A stretch of 64,000 nucleotides of DNA from Acestrorhynchus altus (taxonomy: Eukaryota; Chordata; Actinopteri; Characiformes; Acestrorhynchidae). The number at the start of each line of letters is the position of its first letter. Position 1 is the first letter of the stretch. A program made the position numbers and the translations under genes. The stretch covers positions 15,412,991 to 15,476,990 of the forward strand of contig CM067521.1 in assembly GCA_034509495.1 (NCBI GenBank), in the 5' to 3' direction. A model generated the notes under the pieces. It was not told the DNA's origin, did not search any database, and saw only the letters and a list, made by a program, of their open reading frames with translations. Below, one piece after another: positions 11,615 to 22,137 of the stretch.

Positions 11615-12886
11615 TATGAAGGGCCTTTTAAATTTCTAAAGAAACCTTCCCTTGATGTAAGAGAAGAGGTTCTTCACACTCATACATTTAGATTACAAAT
11701 GGATATAATCATTTTTTATGTACCACTGGCTACAACAAACAAATATTTTTTATTTAAGCATTTATTAGTTGAATTACCTATTGATAATTTTAACTTTCGG
11801 TTAGTATTTTGTTTTACTGCTATTCTGTTGTATTTGTGACTTAGTTTGACACAGGCTTGCCAGACCCTCCTCAGCACACAACATAAGCTGATTGGCTCTT
11901 TTTGTTGGAGGGCAGGACTTTATCCATTAACAGACACAGTGTTGAGCATTACAAGAACTCCCATATGTATTTTAACCAGCAATCATCTTATCATTTATAC
12001 TGCTTGGGGTTGACTCACTAGATTTTTTTTTCCTTTCTATACATGTTTTGCATTAATACAACTCTGCTCGGTTCACATAAAAGACAGCTGCTCAGCCTGT
12101 ATGTTTTCACTGCAGTTCTGCATCCAGATTAAAGGAATTATTATTGTAAAATGTAAAAGTGGCAGTAAAACTGTATTCCACACTGTTATGGTTAGACTTT
12201 AGCAAATAATCTGTTCATATTTAATATGAGAAACTATGTTTATTTAGTCAATGAATAAATGGATCATTTAATATATTAATTGACTAATGAATTAGTTGCC
12301 AACTAATTTAGTCATCAGTTTTAGTTGATTAAGGGAGCTTTCCAAACTGTTTGGTTTGGACTTCCAGACCTTTCAGTTAAGGTCTGAAGTAAATTTGCAG
12401 GCGTGAAAGGTGCTGCAACCATTGGTCCAACCTAAAGAGGTAGTCTCATCTGAACCATGAATTATGCAATGTGCCTAGTACGTGTTTGGGCTCTTCTATG
12501 CTTGGCATGTCAGTAATTATTTTGGACAATATATTGTACAACAGGCAATACTGAGGTCATCAAAAATGAGTGTGGTCCAGTCCATATACTGCTTATTATA
12601 AAACAGCAATGCATCTTAGTATATTTACAGGCTCCTTTAGCAGAAAGAAATCAGTTATGAGAAATGAAGTTATTATACTGCTCACCACAGTGCGCTGCTT
12701 GTTTGGCAGGTAGACGCGAATTGTGCTTGCTTTGGAGGAGTCTGGGATTTTCCCATCATCTGATGAGCGTCGCTGATAAGGAAAGCCCTTGGAAATGGTT
12801 GGAGACATACCAGTATCTTCAAACACAGAGTCTTTCAATCCAAACCCATTACTTAGGGTCTTCCAGGCACCTTGAATGTGCTCCAT
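1174..12886 (-). CDS. raf1: RAF1 serine/threonine kinase (partial; 3' exons outside window)
   Basis: RAF proto-oncogene kinase: binds RAS-GTP at the membrane and phosphorylates MEK1/2. Eleven coding exons (read right to left): 12686-12886, 11105-11220, 10767-10869, 10284-10441, 9483-9575, 5345-5498, 3643-3667, 3413-3519, 3036-3153, 1582-1666, 1174-1350. They join in frame for about 445 residues; human RAF1 has 648. The start is the ATG at 12886, giving MEHIQGAWKTLSNGFG. Domains: RAS-binding domain at about 54-130; cysteine-rich C1 domain at about 137-183, with the CDIC, CQTC and HEHC metal ligands; 14-3-3 site RSTSTP (Ser256, human Ser259); N-region RDSSYYWEI (327-330); glycine loop GSGSFG (345-350); catalytic Lys364 in VAVK. 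The sequence stops after AQGM, before the HRD and DFG loops, which lie off the left edge. SSYY rather than the BRAF-type acidic sequence, together with the N-terminus, identifies RAF1. I cannot tell raf1a from raf1b. Confidence 0.97.
1815..2160 (-). mobile_element. tRNA-derived SINE, family S1
   Basis: On the minus strand it carries a tRNA-like head followed by 'tgctgcttgccatcag', 'ttggccatgctctctcc', 'agccattgtatcaggg' and a tail ending 'gtaattggcactt'. The same order of blocks occurs at 8225-8575 and 47385-47745, and the tail alone at 57840-57995. No conventional protein is encoded; short open frames here are accidental. Confidence 0.7.
2165..3035. other. raf1 intron sequence, no recognised element
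   Basis: Intron between the glycine-loop exon and the lysine exon. It has AT-rich stretches and a short CA-rich run near 2266-2300. I see no coding exon, tRNA or clear transposon here. Confidence 0.5.
4130..4810 (+). mobile_element. Degenerate Tc1-like transposon (transposase pseudogene)
   Basis: The plus-strand frame at 4215-4433 resembles the N-terminal helix-turn-helix of a Tc1 transposase (LSQNVHNLIV, then GTGYRCISKLLNVP). The frame at 4599-4808 contains the C-terminal signature NPIENLWKELK. The catalytic middle of the protein is missing and both parts are interrupted, so the copy is dead. It lies in the raf1 intron between 3668 and 5344. Confidence 0.8.
4809..4840 (+). repeat. (TG)n microsatellite
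   Basis: Pure TG dinucleotide tract of about 30 bases directly after the Tc1 remnant, within a raf1 intron. Confidence 0.95.
5052..5231 (-). mobile_element. MITE family A, truncated
   Basis: Starts with 'tacactacatgtccaaag' and continues with 'gcaaatgcacacatgcagc' and 'cagataaacatt', the same order as the minus-strand copy at 14592. Only one end of the element remains. It lies 110 bases from raf1 exon 5345-5498. Confidence 0.6.
5543..7136. mobile_element. Tc1-type DNA transposon disrupted by a later hAT insertion
   Basis: The ends are inverted repeats: 'acactcccctccaaacgttt' at the left, and a right end whose reverse complement begins 'acactcccctccaaaagt'. Both continue into 'gtgaggcc'. Inside is another inverted pair: 'cagttcagaagatggcacc' near 5657, and its complement near 5960-5977, next to 'cttttgctcacaagg', which suggests an earlier nested insertion. 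An unrelated hAT element interrupts it at 6043-7032. It sits in the raf1 intron upstream of exon 5345-5498. Confidence 0.75.
6043..7032 (+). mobile_element. hAT element with 8-bp target duplication, decayed transposase
   Basis: 990-bp insert flanked on both sides by the exact 8-bp direct repeat CTCATATT (6035-6042 and 7033-7040). The ends are 'cagggttgcaaaatccc' and, in reverse complement, 'tagggttgcaaa'. The plus-strand frame around 6590-6725 resembles the hAT C-terminal dimerisation region (PSERNWSLFENTHTKVHNRL, then NERVEKLVAIRANLRL). The rest of the transposase is deleted or frameshifted. The 8-bp duplication and the dimerisation motif together make the superfamily assignment strong. Confidence 0.88.
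7138..7580 (+). mobile_element. MITE family A carrying an inserted SINE core
   Basis: The right end is intact: 'cattcattagaaggggtg', then 'acatttggacatagagtgta'. The left end ('atgtccaaaagtatcc') runs straight into a SINE fragment at about 7145-7215. Internal blocks 'gcaaatgggcacacacagc' and 'ctgttccagagtgtccta' match the other copies. It abuts the outer transposon of the nest. Confidence 0.7.
7145..7215 (+). mobile_element. Conserved fish SINE core fragment
   Basis: Contains 'tttacatttacagcattt', 'gcagacgcccttatccag' and 'agcgacttaca', a phrase found in large numbers across teleost genomes. Only the core is here; no tRNA head can be seen. Confidence 0.8.
8225..8575 (+). mobile_element. tRNA-derived SINE, family S1
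   Basis: Plus-strand copy with 'aaatcctgggttatgctgc', 'ttggccatgccctctggg', 'agccactgtatcagagc', 'ggtggtggctggctttac' and 'tgcttgtcttcaccctt'. It lies in the raf1 intron 5499-9482. Confidence 0.7.
8678..8802. repeat. 125-bp direct repeat, first copy
   Basis: Closely similar to 9077-9202, about 400 bases away in the same orientation. Shared blocks: 'tgaactgacca', 'agatctc', 'gaacaatgaatttttga' and 'agcgtaggcaaa'. A MITE fragment lies between the two copies. Origin not recognised. Confidence 0.7.
8892..9065 (+). mobile_element. MITE family A, left half
   Basis: Begins 'tacactaaatggaaaaat', followed by 'attggggcacgtgctcatt', 'tttttactagattctggagc' and 'cattcaaggacaagc'. The right half is missing. 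It lies between the two direct repeats at 8678-8802 and 9077-9202. Confidence 0.6.
9077..9202. repeat. 125-bp direct repeat, second copy
   Basis: Partner of 8678-8802. It ends 281 bases from raf1 exon 9483-9575. Confidence 0.7.
9640..9725 (+). mobile_element. Fragment of Tc1-like family T2 (3' end)
   Basis: Carries 'gatgtctggcatgttgcatt', 'atacccaatgcc' and 'tgagacac'. This block follows the transposase frame in the longer copy at 33790-34600 and is inverted in the copies near 49300 and 58970. The 143-residue minus-strand open frame spanning this area is not a gene. Confidence 0.5.
11542..11608 (+). repeat. (GT)n microsatellite, about 33 units
   Basis: Pure GT tract in the raf1 intron between exons 11105-11220 and 12686-12909. 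It creates an apparent valine/cysteine open frame that is not coding. Confidence 0.97.
11610..12685. other. raf1 intron, no recognised element
   Basis: Roughly 1.1 kb of mostly AT-rich intron. I found no second exon, RNA gene or clearly bounded transposon here. Confidence 0.5.
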
Positions 12887-12909
12887 TAGGCTGAACAGCA
12901 GGTCTTAAT
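12887..12909 (-). other. raf1: raf1 5' UTR portion of exon 2
   Basis: 23 untranslated bases precede the ATG at 12886. On the minus strand they follow a pyrimidine-containing 'ttattctatag' acceptor. The TAA at nucleotides 3-5 of this exon is in frame with an upstream ATG in the inferred first exon. Confidence 0.75.
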
Positions 12910-13289
12910 CTATAGAATAAAAAACAACAATCAAGACACACTGATCAATAAATAAATGAGCAACAGCAGCACAGCACTGCATAGTCAACATTTTATAACT
13001 TAGAACCTTAGTTTAGGAGCAGGACTGTCCCTGAATGGAAAAGGTATAAACTCAGCTTTATACCTAAAGAATAAAGCTGAGTTGGGGAAAAACGAGACCC
13101 ACATTAAACTTGGTCAAAATACAAAAATTATTGAAAAACAATCCTCCAAATAGAGTCTAGAACAAGCTACATTACTATGAAACAGTAATCCAAATCACTT
13201 CAATAGAGCACTGTATCTGTTAGAATTGTTAGTAGATATGGTTTGAGCAGAAAATAATTTGTCTAGAACTAATTGTTTGCTGGTTCCTT

Positions 13290-14225
13290 ATACTTCAAAA
13301 TTGTTCTTCATATTTGCACATCCCATTTACAAAATATGTAAAAAAGGTTCTACCAAAGAGGGTTCTTTGTAATTATCCCTAAAGATGTTTTGTAACTCTT
13401 TACTGAAGGATTTTGTTCATTATTCATTAGACTACGAGAAATCTACATAAGCCTCTCATGACAACTGGTGACAACCTTTATAAATGTATATTCTGATAGG
13501 CATCATGCTTACGAACACTGCCATTAAGCTGTTCAGGGATTTCCAGTTGTGTTCAACCAAATAGAGCAAAAAAAATAATTGACAATCTAGATCAGAGGTT
13601 TTCCTCAGTGAAGAACCCCCAGATGATCTAGTCAACCACAACTTCAAATCTGGAAACTGGATTCAAGGTCCAGATTTTAAGACCTGAGAAGTAAATCACC
13701 AAGGGCCTTTCTATAGAATCATGCTATCTAAACCCATTTTTTGCATCATAGAAGGCATCATGTAGCCTTTAAAACTGCACTTCAAAAAAGTTGTTTAAAT
13801 CAGTGGTTCTGAAACCAGTATTAAGGGACCTCCAGATGTACATGTCTGGACAGAGCAAGAAATGTTGACTTATCTGGAGCTTCTTTCTTTAGGAAACTAA
13901 AAGTCCTTCTATAGCATTGCTTCAAAGGACCCTTTCTGTTTAATGTAGAAGGCTCAAGCAGACATCATGTAGTCTTACAAATCACCCTTTGAGAAAGTGT
14001 TATCACGGTAGTTCTCACATGGTCCTTATAGAAAAAAAATGTAGACAATCTGTGGCCTCCTTCAGGAAAAGCAAAAGTTCTTCTGTAGTATTGCTTCGCC
14101 TCCATGAATCACAGAAGGATTAAGACAACACAAAGGCTTACAAACTGCCTTTAGTAATGTGTTACCAAAGTTCTAACAGAGGAGCCCTCTGAATACTGGT
14201 TTGAGAACCACTATTAGTGAACCAC
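13290..14225. repeat. Cluster of 'agaacc/ggttct' MITEs with inverted ends
   Basis: Repeated blocks such as 'tcagtggttctgaaaccag' at about 13800 and, inverted, 'gaatactggtttgagaacc' at about 14190, with 'agggacctccagatgt' and 'aaaggaccctttctgt' between. The opposed ends suggest one non-autonomous transposon, or two overlapping ones, of a group rich in the hexamer AGAACC. No coding. Confidence 0.55.
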
Positions 14226-14591
14226 AGGTTCACACTTCCAAACAACTTTCTTTTAGCTGTCTTAGCTGACAAATTCAAAAGGGAAAATGAGACGTGTGAA
14301 CTCTTTTCTGCACCTTTATTTTCAGAGTGTTCAGCATGACTGCTCTTAATGCTGAATCTACAACACAACCACCACAAGGCAAGTCTGCAAACTGCATCTG
14401 GATCCCAGCGGTTGATTCCTTTCGAACAGCATTCTAAAATGCTGTGTAGCTGAAGGTGAAGCATTGTGCAATGTCACCTTGCAGCTGTGCAAAAACAGTG
14501 CAGAGCTAGGCAGGAATGCTTAATCACCAAACAGTCGCTGCATGCTTGATAAGGTGATTGTTATCATGTAAAATTGTTACAGAAGCACAGC

Positions 14592-14925
14592 TACACTATA
14601 TGTCCAAATGTTTGTGGACACTCCTTGTAATGAATGTGTTCAGCTACTTTAAGTCATACCCATTGCTGACGTGCAAATGAACACACACAGCTTGTCTAGC
14701 TCCTGTACAGAAGTACTGCCAATAGAATATGACTCGCCAGAACAGATAAACACATTGGAATCATGCCCAATACCATGTGTGGGGTGTAGAAGTGGAGCAG
14801 TAGAATTACAAAAGTACAATACTATTGGGAAGAGTTGGGGATGAGTTGGGGTGGTGATCATCCAACATCCTAATCTCACTAATACTTTTGTTGCTGAATA
14901 CAACCAGATCTTCAGAACACCCCAG
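14592..14925 (-). mobile_element. MITE family A, minus orientation
   Basis: Begins 'tacactatatgtccaaatgt' and includes 'gcaaatgaacacacacagc', 'cagaacagataaacacat' and 'gtggtgatcatccaacatcc', the complements of blocks in the 475 and 19086 copies. The far end is lost near 14925. Confidence 0.7.
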
Positions 14926-15119
14926 GTCTAATCACTCACAGTCTCCATTAAGCAACTGTTGCTTAAAACAGCTTGTTGGTGGTAACTGCAATAGGGAGAA
15001 AGGCATCTCATGTCATTATCACTCTGGGCTAAAACACTACCACAGCACTATGGAACTTCGTTGGAACTGCATGAGACCTATCTGAAGAATTATTCTATCC
15101 TGAACACCAGTTCAGTGCC

Positions 15120-15700
15120 ATTCTAGCATTACTACACTATTTACAAAAGGAGTTACAAGGGGTTCTTTGAGCGATGCCATAAAAGAACCACTTTTTGTTA
15201 TTACAGAGCAGAAGATCACTGCCTCCTTAACAATACCCTGACCTTAGTCTAAGTCATGGACCACAAAGACATCTACAATTTCAAAGCACAATTATGGATC
15301 TAACTGACACACAACCATTCAGTAAAGTGTTACAAAAGTTGTTTAAATCTCAGTGGTTCTCAAACCAGTAGTCAGGGACCTCAAGAGGGAGTCAGGGATG
15401 TTCTGGGACAGAAAAGATGCCATAAATGAACACTATGAGAACAATTGTGATCCTTTTACTGAAGGGTAGAGCTCAAAGTAGTATCAAGATGGTCCAAATA
15501 CAGCAAGAAATGTAGACTATCTGGGGCCTCCTTCGGGTAAACGTTCCATATCATTGCACCAAAGAACCCTTTCTGTGAGACGGTGAAGACATTAAGTAGC
15601 CTTACAAACTGCACTTCAGTAAAGTGAGTTGTTTAATCAGTGGTTCCGAAATCAGTATTCAGGAATCTCCAGATATTCTCGTCCAGACAAGCAGTGGTAG
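15120..15700. repeat. Second cluster of AGAACC-type repeat units
   Basis: Two more copies of the block seen at 13800: 'tcagtggttctcaaaccag' at 15353 and 'tcagtggttccgaaatcag' at 15639, each followed by an 'ag(g)gacctc(c)aga'-like stretch and spaced about 290 bases apart. It looks like local tandem spread of one MITE family. Confidence 0.55.
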
Positions 15701-16356
15701 ATGACAGCCTCCTAAAAAATACTCTGGCCTTAATCCAAGTAATGGACCATGAACACTGCAATAATTTCAAATTTTTGAAATTCTCATCTCTCATGAGGTC
15801 ATGATGACCAAGCCTGCACTCCATTGATCTGTGTGTTCTGTGATTTGTTTGTTTAGAGAGAGAGATCAAATAGATACATTATTGATTAATGATTTTAAAT
15901 GTTTGAACTGGCATAGTGCATTATATATGCTGGTGCATCTCAGGAGATTGGAGTATCATGTGGCTGATTGTTGGTTATCATGGTTAAACTGTCATGTTTT
16001 GTAACTATTACACAGTAAGTGAGGTTTCAAGTCTTTCTTCATTTGTTTTCTGATCCACAAGGCTTGCAGCTCATGAGGATTATAAATTTAGTCTCAAATT
16101 TAATTTTGAGTTTGAGTAAATTACTCAACAAATAGTGTCAACAGAAACTAGAAACTAGAAAAAGCTTGGGATTTGTCACTTTAGAGGAGATTGTGTGCAG
16201 AAGATTTTTCATGGTGCACCTTTTGGGATGCACTAGTATGTGTGTAAACTGTATGTGTACATTTTGACTGATCCTGATCTAAATGTTGATTGAATTATTA
16301 TGTTTAGCAAAACTAGGGTATAATCCATGCCAAAACAGCTTATTTCAATTTCAATT

Positions 16357-16403
<47 letters not shown>
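16357..16403 (+). repeat. (GA)n microsatellite
   Basis: Nearly pure GA tract of about 47 bases with one AA interruption, in raf1 intron 1. Confidence 0.95.
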
Positions 16404-17659
16404 TCTGTTGAGTGTGAAAAGTAAGCTAGCAACAAACCACACAACTAAACAAAACTTTGTCTTGCCAATGATTTTCACATGTCTGTCATGGTAGGAGGTT
16501 GACGAAAAATTGTGCAGGCAGCAACGATGCCAAAGATCCACGCATATGTTGCCTTGTCACCATTGTTTATTGTTGTCTTGGGGCAGATGTGGAATGAATT
16601 TTATCAAACTGGTCATAATGTGGAGATCAGCTCAGTAGACTGCTCAAATTGCACACTACAGTTTAAACATCAACAGATTAAGCCAAAATTCAGACCTTAA
16701 ATCAGGCAAAAATCACAGTGTATGCCTGGCTTTAAACATGCAGCTAAATGTGTGCTTGGTGACTGTTGTAGTTACCATGTGTGCTGGTTGAGTCCTGCAG
16801 TGTTCACTCTTGCATGGGCACAAAATTGAATGATCTTTTTTTGGCAGAATAATTAAAGGATGAAAGGCTTAAACTCTAACAAAATAACAACCTTTCTAGT
16901 TGTTTTGAAATGCAATGATTAGTATCTCAAACATAAGCATTTATATTTATATATTTATATATATATTTATTAATACCAACTTTATCTGGGTTTCAAGGGT
17001 GTACTTTTAGCATGGATGGATTTACGCATACCCAACAATTAACACCCCCCTTTTCAGAAGGACATGACTTTGTCTGGCACGCATTATTAACAACAGTAAT
17101 TTGTGCTAGTAGGACTCCAGTAATTAAGCTATTTATTTTAGAATTTTTAGCAGCATTGCTGAAATATACTGAATTGTAACATTCAATCATTGATCTACAT
17201 GAAATGATGACAAAACTAGTTGACTCCTTCAGTATGACACTGAATCACAATGCAAGCTAGATAGTATGATGATAGAAACTTTTCTAAATACTAAATACTA
17301 CTAAATACTCCTTTTAATTAAATACTCCTGTTCTATGTCATCATCCCAAAATCAGCAATGTAGTGAGTGTATTCAGGCTCCAAACACTCTGCAAGACAGA
17401 ACAGTCCAGCATGAGCAAAAATGAATGTTAACCTGGCTCAACTAATCACTTAATTTCCATGCAGCCTGCAGAGCTGATGCATCACTCTGACATTAGAAAC
17501 TTGCTCAGCTGGTCTGTGCACTCACCAAAAGGTAAAAGTCACACTGTTGATCTTTCCATCAGCATGTGGTTCCACTACAAGTCAGGACTTTAAGCATCAC
17601 AAACCAGATACAGCAGATAAAACAAGAAGTTTAAAAAAAAGTCATCTTCACTAAAGGAG

Positions 17660-17890
17660 TGTCCTCTTATTTCCTGCACTCTTAAAAATAAAGTTCTCCA
17701 AAGGGATCTTAGAATGAAGCCACAGAACAACTGCTTTTGATTCCATAAGGAACCAGGTTTCATGTTTGTAAGAGAGTTGTGAGTTATACTAGTTTGAGGA
17801 ACCTTTAAAAGATATAATGAACCTTCACTTCCCTTTTACAAACATGTTTCCTCATGCAATTATCAGTGGTTCTTCTGTGATAAACGTATC
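17660..17890. repeat. AGAACC-type MITE fragment
   Basis: Contains 'ctcttaaaaataaagttct', 'aaggaaccaggtttcatg', 'gaggaacctttaaaag' and 'cagtggttcttctg', typical of the AGAACC group elsewhere in the window. The borders are approximate. Confidence 0.45.
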
Positions 17891-19085
17891 AATGCGTTTA
17901 CACAAACAGTGATATTGAAAACAACCGTGTAGAGTCAGGGCTAAGTAAAAAGCGAATAGGGTAGAAAGCATTCATTGAAAGGCTTTTCTGCTTCATATGT
18001 TGCCACAGTGACCAGTGGGACAGGCATAATTTGGAAGGTTGCCACCAATGACTGTAAAAACAAGCTGGATGACATAGTTCCATTCCCTTCTGTGCTCTAA
18101 AAATGAAGTCCAAATCCACCAAGCAGGTAAATTTGCAACAAGCCCCACATGGTGTGGTGGCTCACTGGTGGTGTTAGCTGTTGAGTCACACCAACCAATA
18201 ACAATCAGGCCAATATTAGCAGTCATTTAGTCATTGGTCACTACCACCACCAATAATCGAACAGTTGTAGAAATCTTCTCCATTCATCACCATCAAGGAG
18301 TATGGAGAGAAGTTACAGACATAGCAGAACTGAACTTTCAACCACTTGTAGGAATCATGTTTGGATCAGCAAAAAAACGTGTTTTGTACCAATAATACAA
18401 AAAGTATACATTTGAAAACATTTGTACATAAACAAGGGACTGTAAAGGAAGTTTAAGGTTTTGGCAATGTGATAAAAAAAAAGTCATATTGCATTGCAAA
18501 AATAACTCTGTTAGTATGTATCAAGGAAGTGTGACAATGCAAGGTCTGGAGCATTGTCTGATCTGCAGGCTGATCCAAGGGCTCTTGAGGTCATCTGATA
18601 ATATGATCACTGAGGTACAGTGGAGCTAGAAAGCATTTAAAAAATGAGTCAAATGTTCTATTCTAAAACCAGTTCTGGTATCCAGCTGTATAATAAGGAA
18701 ATGGTCTTACATTTAGCACTGTAGGACTTTACATCTAATCCAAGCTGGAAATTGAGCTCTTCTGTAGGCTGAAAAAGAACCAATTGAAGCACCATTATTT
18801 TTAAGGGGTGCCACACTGGACAAAGCCTGCTAGTTGATTCTGTGGGCTTTTGGTCAGTTTGCCAGTTATCAGTTATAGGACATCTGTGTGCAGTAGTGTT
18901 TGCTTACATGCAGCAACATTTGTATAATAAGCTCATAATTCAGAGTATCCAGTTACCTTCAGTGGTAAAGCGTACAATGCCACAAATTGTGTCAGGTTTG
19001 GAGTCTATAGATTAGCACACAATTTCAGAGCTTTGCTAAACATCATGTTAGAACCAATATGAGAAAGCTTGTTTGTGGTCCAGCA

Positions 19086-19575
19086 TACACTGTCTAGACA
19101 AAAGTACTTGGACACTGGGTCATTCGCTTTCTTTTGAAATCAAGAATATTAAAGATTTTATTTTCTTGGATTAACAGTCTCTGCTGTCTAAGGACAGCTT
19201 TCTACTTGATTTTGGAGCACTCTTGTGAGAATATGATTGCATTCAGCAACAACAGCATTAGTGAGGATATTGGATGGTCACCACTCCACCTCATCACCAG
19301 CTCCCCACCTCCTCCCAAAGGGGATGGATGGACCAACATCATTAAAGAGAACACAGTTCCAATACTGATGGGGTTTTATACCTTTTTAGCCCACTCCAGG
19401 CTTAAGGAATAGTTCCAATAGGTTTGTGTTTATCTGCTCCAAAGAGTCCTATTCTATTGGCAATACTTCTCTACAGAAACTAGACAAATTGTGCGCCTGC
19501 AATGGGTGCAACTTAAAGTATCTGAATGCATTCATTAGAATGGGTGTCTTCAAACATTTGGACAAACGGTTTGGA
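19086..19575 (+). mobile_element. MITE family A, near full length
   Basis: Left end 'tacactgtctagacaaaagt'; right end 'cattcattagaatgggtg', then 'acatttggac'. The internal blocks of the family are in the expected order. About 490 bp. Frames within it are not coding. Confidence 0.72.
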
Positions 19576-20689
19576 ATTGACTCAAACTTGCTGCCTTGCC
19601 TCAACTTTAAAACTCCACTAACAATTCAGTGCAACTAGGCCAAGTCAGAGCAGTTACTGCAACAACAGAGGCTTAAGGATAAGAAGGACAGATCCGCTAA
19701 AACGTACAATACGTGCTTTACTTGCTCTCCATTTGTAAACAAGGAAAGCCACGGCAAATCTTGATTCAGCAGTTCCTCACTGGAGAGGAGAGGCGGGTTT
19801 GACTATTCTGTCCAACACTGAAAGCAGATGGCACTTCTGAAATGTTCACTTCTACAAATAAACAACTGAAGGAGGAAAAAGTGAGACCAAGTTGGGCTGA
19901 GATCACAGTTCGCTTCTTTCAGCATGAGCTTCAAAACAAAACCAAGCCTGCAGTCATTCCTGAATTTGGGTGACACAAGAAGGTCGATGGGGTCCGTAGA
20001 GATCATTATGTAGACAATTCATCTGAAAATGCAACATTTCCCAATGAACAAAGCACTAGAACTTTCAAAGCACCATTGTGCTAGTTCAGAGCAGAAGCCA
20101 CTAAAACGACAGACCTCAGAACACAATCCAGTTCCACCACTCTTAAGTCTCCATTAGCTTTTAGACCACTTGAACATTAGGCATATGGCCAAGTGCTAAA
20201 ATAGCTAATGTTTGCTCTACTTCCTAGTAGTTCAGAAAGAATAATAACTGGGGCCTCAGGGGAACCAGTGGGAGGGGGAAAAACTCTTTAGCAAGTACAT
20301 TGCAGCATTGATGTTTAGACCTGGGCCCAGTCCAAACCCTATCAATTAGGACTTGTGAATGGTTGAATGTTTGCTGTACAGCAGTCATCTTTGCAATTCC
20401 TCAGAAAAGCAAGTCATGCTGTAGTAGAACTCTGTAGGCAAATGTGAAGTAACACTCGTTTTGGTGCCAAATTGCACCATCGGCCTATGCACAAGCTGTG
20501 AGAACCAAGAGAATAAAGTGTTGCCAACTGGCCATGAAGAAATCTTACCCAGAAAACACACCATCAGTACAAAATTGTGCCAATGCCCTGTATACATCAT
20601 ACACCCACATAAAGTTTTAATAACTGTACACCTTCATCTGAAAATAAACAAAAAGGGAATCTTAGTCAATATTCAGCCATCAGTGCATC

Positions 20690-21480
20690 TGTAAATCTAC
20701 ACCAATTGAAGAGCTCTCAGTGAAGGTTCTTTAATATCTACATATTGTCTAAATAAATTGGTCCTTTAAAAAAGGCAATGCTTTAATTGATAACCAAAAC
20801 AACTCAAAAAACTAATCTGAGTGCTTGTTAAACTAGCAGAATGAATCATGTGAGTGGTTAGTGGAGTTGCCCTTATAAAATAAATCAGGCCTTACTCAAA
20901 AGAACCCCTTTTGCTCAGAGTGAAACATTTGAGTTGCATTTACTACAGAACCCTCATTCAAACATTTCAGTGTGTATATATATAACAAAAGAGACCTTGA
21001 AGAACCATTTTTTCAGTCTATAGAACCCAAACATTTGAGTTGTTCTTGGAGCTGCATTTACTACATTACACTTGAAACCTTTTTTGTGTATATAGAACTT
21101 AAGAACCCATACAGACTTAAGAACCCAATTTTTAGTGTGCATAGAATCCTTTTTGTTCAGAGTGAAACATTCAAATGGTTCATATAGTTGCCTTCACTGA
21201 AGAATCCTTGAAGAATTTGAGCGTTTGCAAAGAATGAATCACTGAGATGACATTGCTCTATATACACACGGTCTTTATTATAGATACCCTCAAAGAACTC
21301 TTTTTGGGTGCATAGAACCCTCTATGCAAATCATTCAAATGTTTTTGGAGTTGTCAGTGCTCTATATAAGCACTGCCTTTACTGCAAAGGTGTTAGGCTT
21401 ACTTTTAATTATTAGATGTTAAAATTCTGATTAGGCATTTTGGAGAACCAAAAAGGTACCTTTAGTAGGTTTAATTTTAA
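20690..21480. repeat. AGAACC-type MITE cluster
   Basis: Dense repeats of 'agaacc', 'aagaacccttt' and 'tttgagttg' blocks, for example 'aaagaaccccttttgctc' near 20900 and 'catagaaccctctatgc' near 21310. Several degenerate units lie head to tail. No open frame of note. Confidence 0.5.
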
Positions 21481-22047
21481 GAGTATACTACACAAGCCTT
21501 GGAGGCTAAAAGTTGGTTTTAATCCCTTACTTAACCAAGAAATTCCACAGAATCAGATTAACCTTTGCATGAGAAGGTAAAACCAGAGCAGGGTTTTGCA
21601 AAGTTCCACAAATAAACTCTCTTTGCTGTTTTGAACCCTTGGTTAAACCAAAGTCATGGTCTCAGGGCTGCTTTGCTGCAGATTCGTTTGTTCTTTCAGA
21701 AAGTTCTGCAGGCTCCTCGAGAGGTTCAAGTCTGCAAAAGAGAGAAGGTCTGCATTACCTCAAGCCTTCCAGAAAGCCTCTGCAGCGAGGAAAGCATGCA
21801 TGAAAAAGCACTTTTACTGATCAGGGTTCTTCTTCAAGTCCCGAACTAACAGCAGACTGAAGGTCTTCCGTGCACAGCTGTCCACCGGTCAAACCAGAAG
21901 ATCAGAAAAGCATCCACAACTGCAGGAGATCGCTGCTCGCTGCTCTCCTGCTGAAGCTGCCAGCTCTGCATTGCAATGGCCAGATCCTCCGTGAAACTAA
22001 TCCAAGCTTCTCCTCGACCAGACCCATCAGATCTCCTCACCACTCAC

Positions 22048-22125
22048 CCAAGAGAGAGAGAGGGGGGGGGACTCGGGAGACTCTGCTGCTCCGCCATGAT
22101 TACGAGGCTAGAGAGAGGTGGTGAC
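22048..22125 (-). other. raf1: Inferred non-coding first exon of raf1
   Basis: On the minus strand a strong GTGAGT donor (plus 22042-22047) ends a GC- and CT-rich leader. This suits a 5' UTR exon: raf1 genes commonly start with a non-coding exon, and the start-codon exon at 12686-12909 begins with untranslated bases. The leader holds an ATG in good context (ATCATGG, plus 22095-22097) that opens an 18-codon upstream frame ending in exon 2. The 5' boundary is a guess. Confidence 0.6.
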
Positions 22126-22129
22126 TGAG

Positions 22130-22137
22130 TGACGTCA
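22130..22137. promoter_or_regulatory. Palindromic CRE (TGACGTCA) near the raf1 start
   Basis: A perfect 8-bp cAMP-response element, the binding site of CREB/ATF proteins, immediately upstream of the inferred raf1 first exon. This is a typical position for a functional CRE in a CpG-type promoter. Known: the motif. Inferred: its role here. Confidence 0.55.

Larger units (their letters stand above)
12910..22047 (-). other. raf1 intron 1, repeat-rich
   Basis: A 9.1-kb intron between the inferred non-coding first exon and the start-codon exon. It contains the repeat clusters listed separately and the (GA)n tract. The remainder (for example 16410-17650 and 17900-19080) shows no exon-like or RNA-like feature that I can support. 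Confidence 0.6.

Noticed and set aside
11504..11839. 111-codon ORF with a valine/cysteine run
   Set aside because: Produced by the (GT)n microsatellite inside a raf1 intron.
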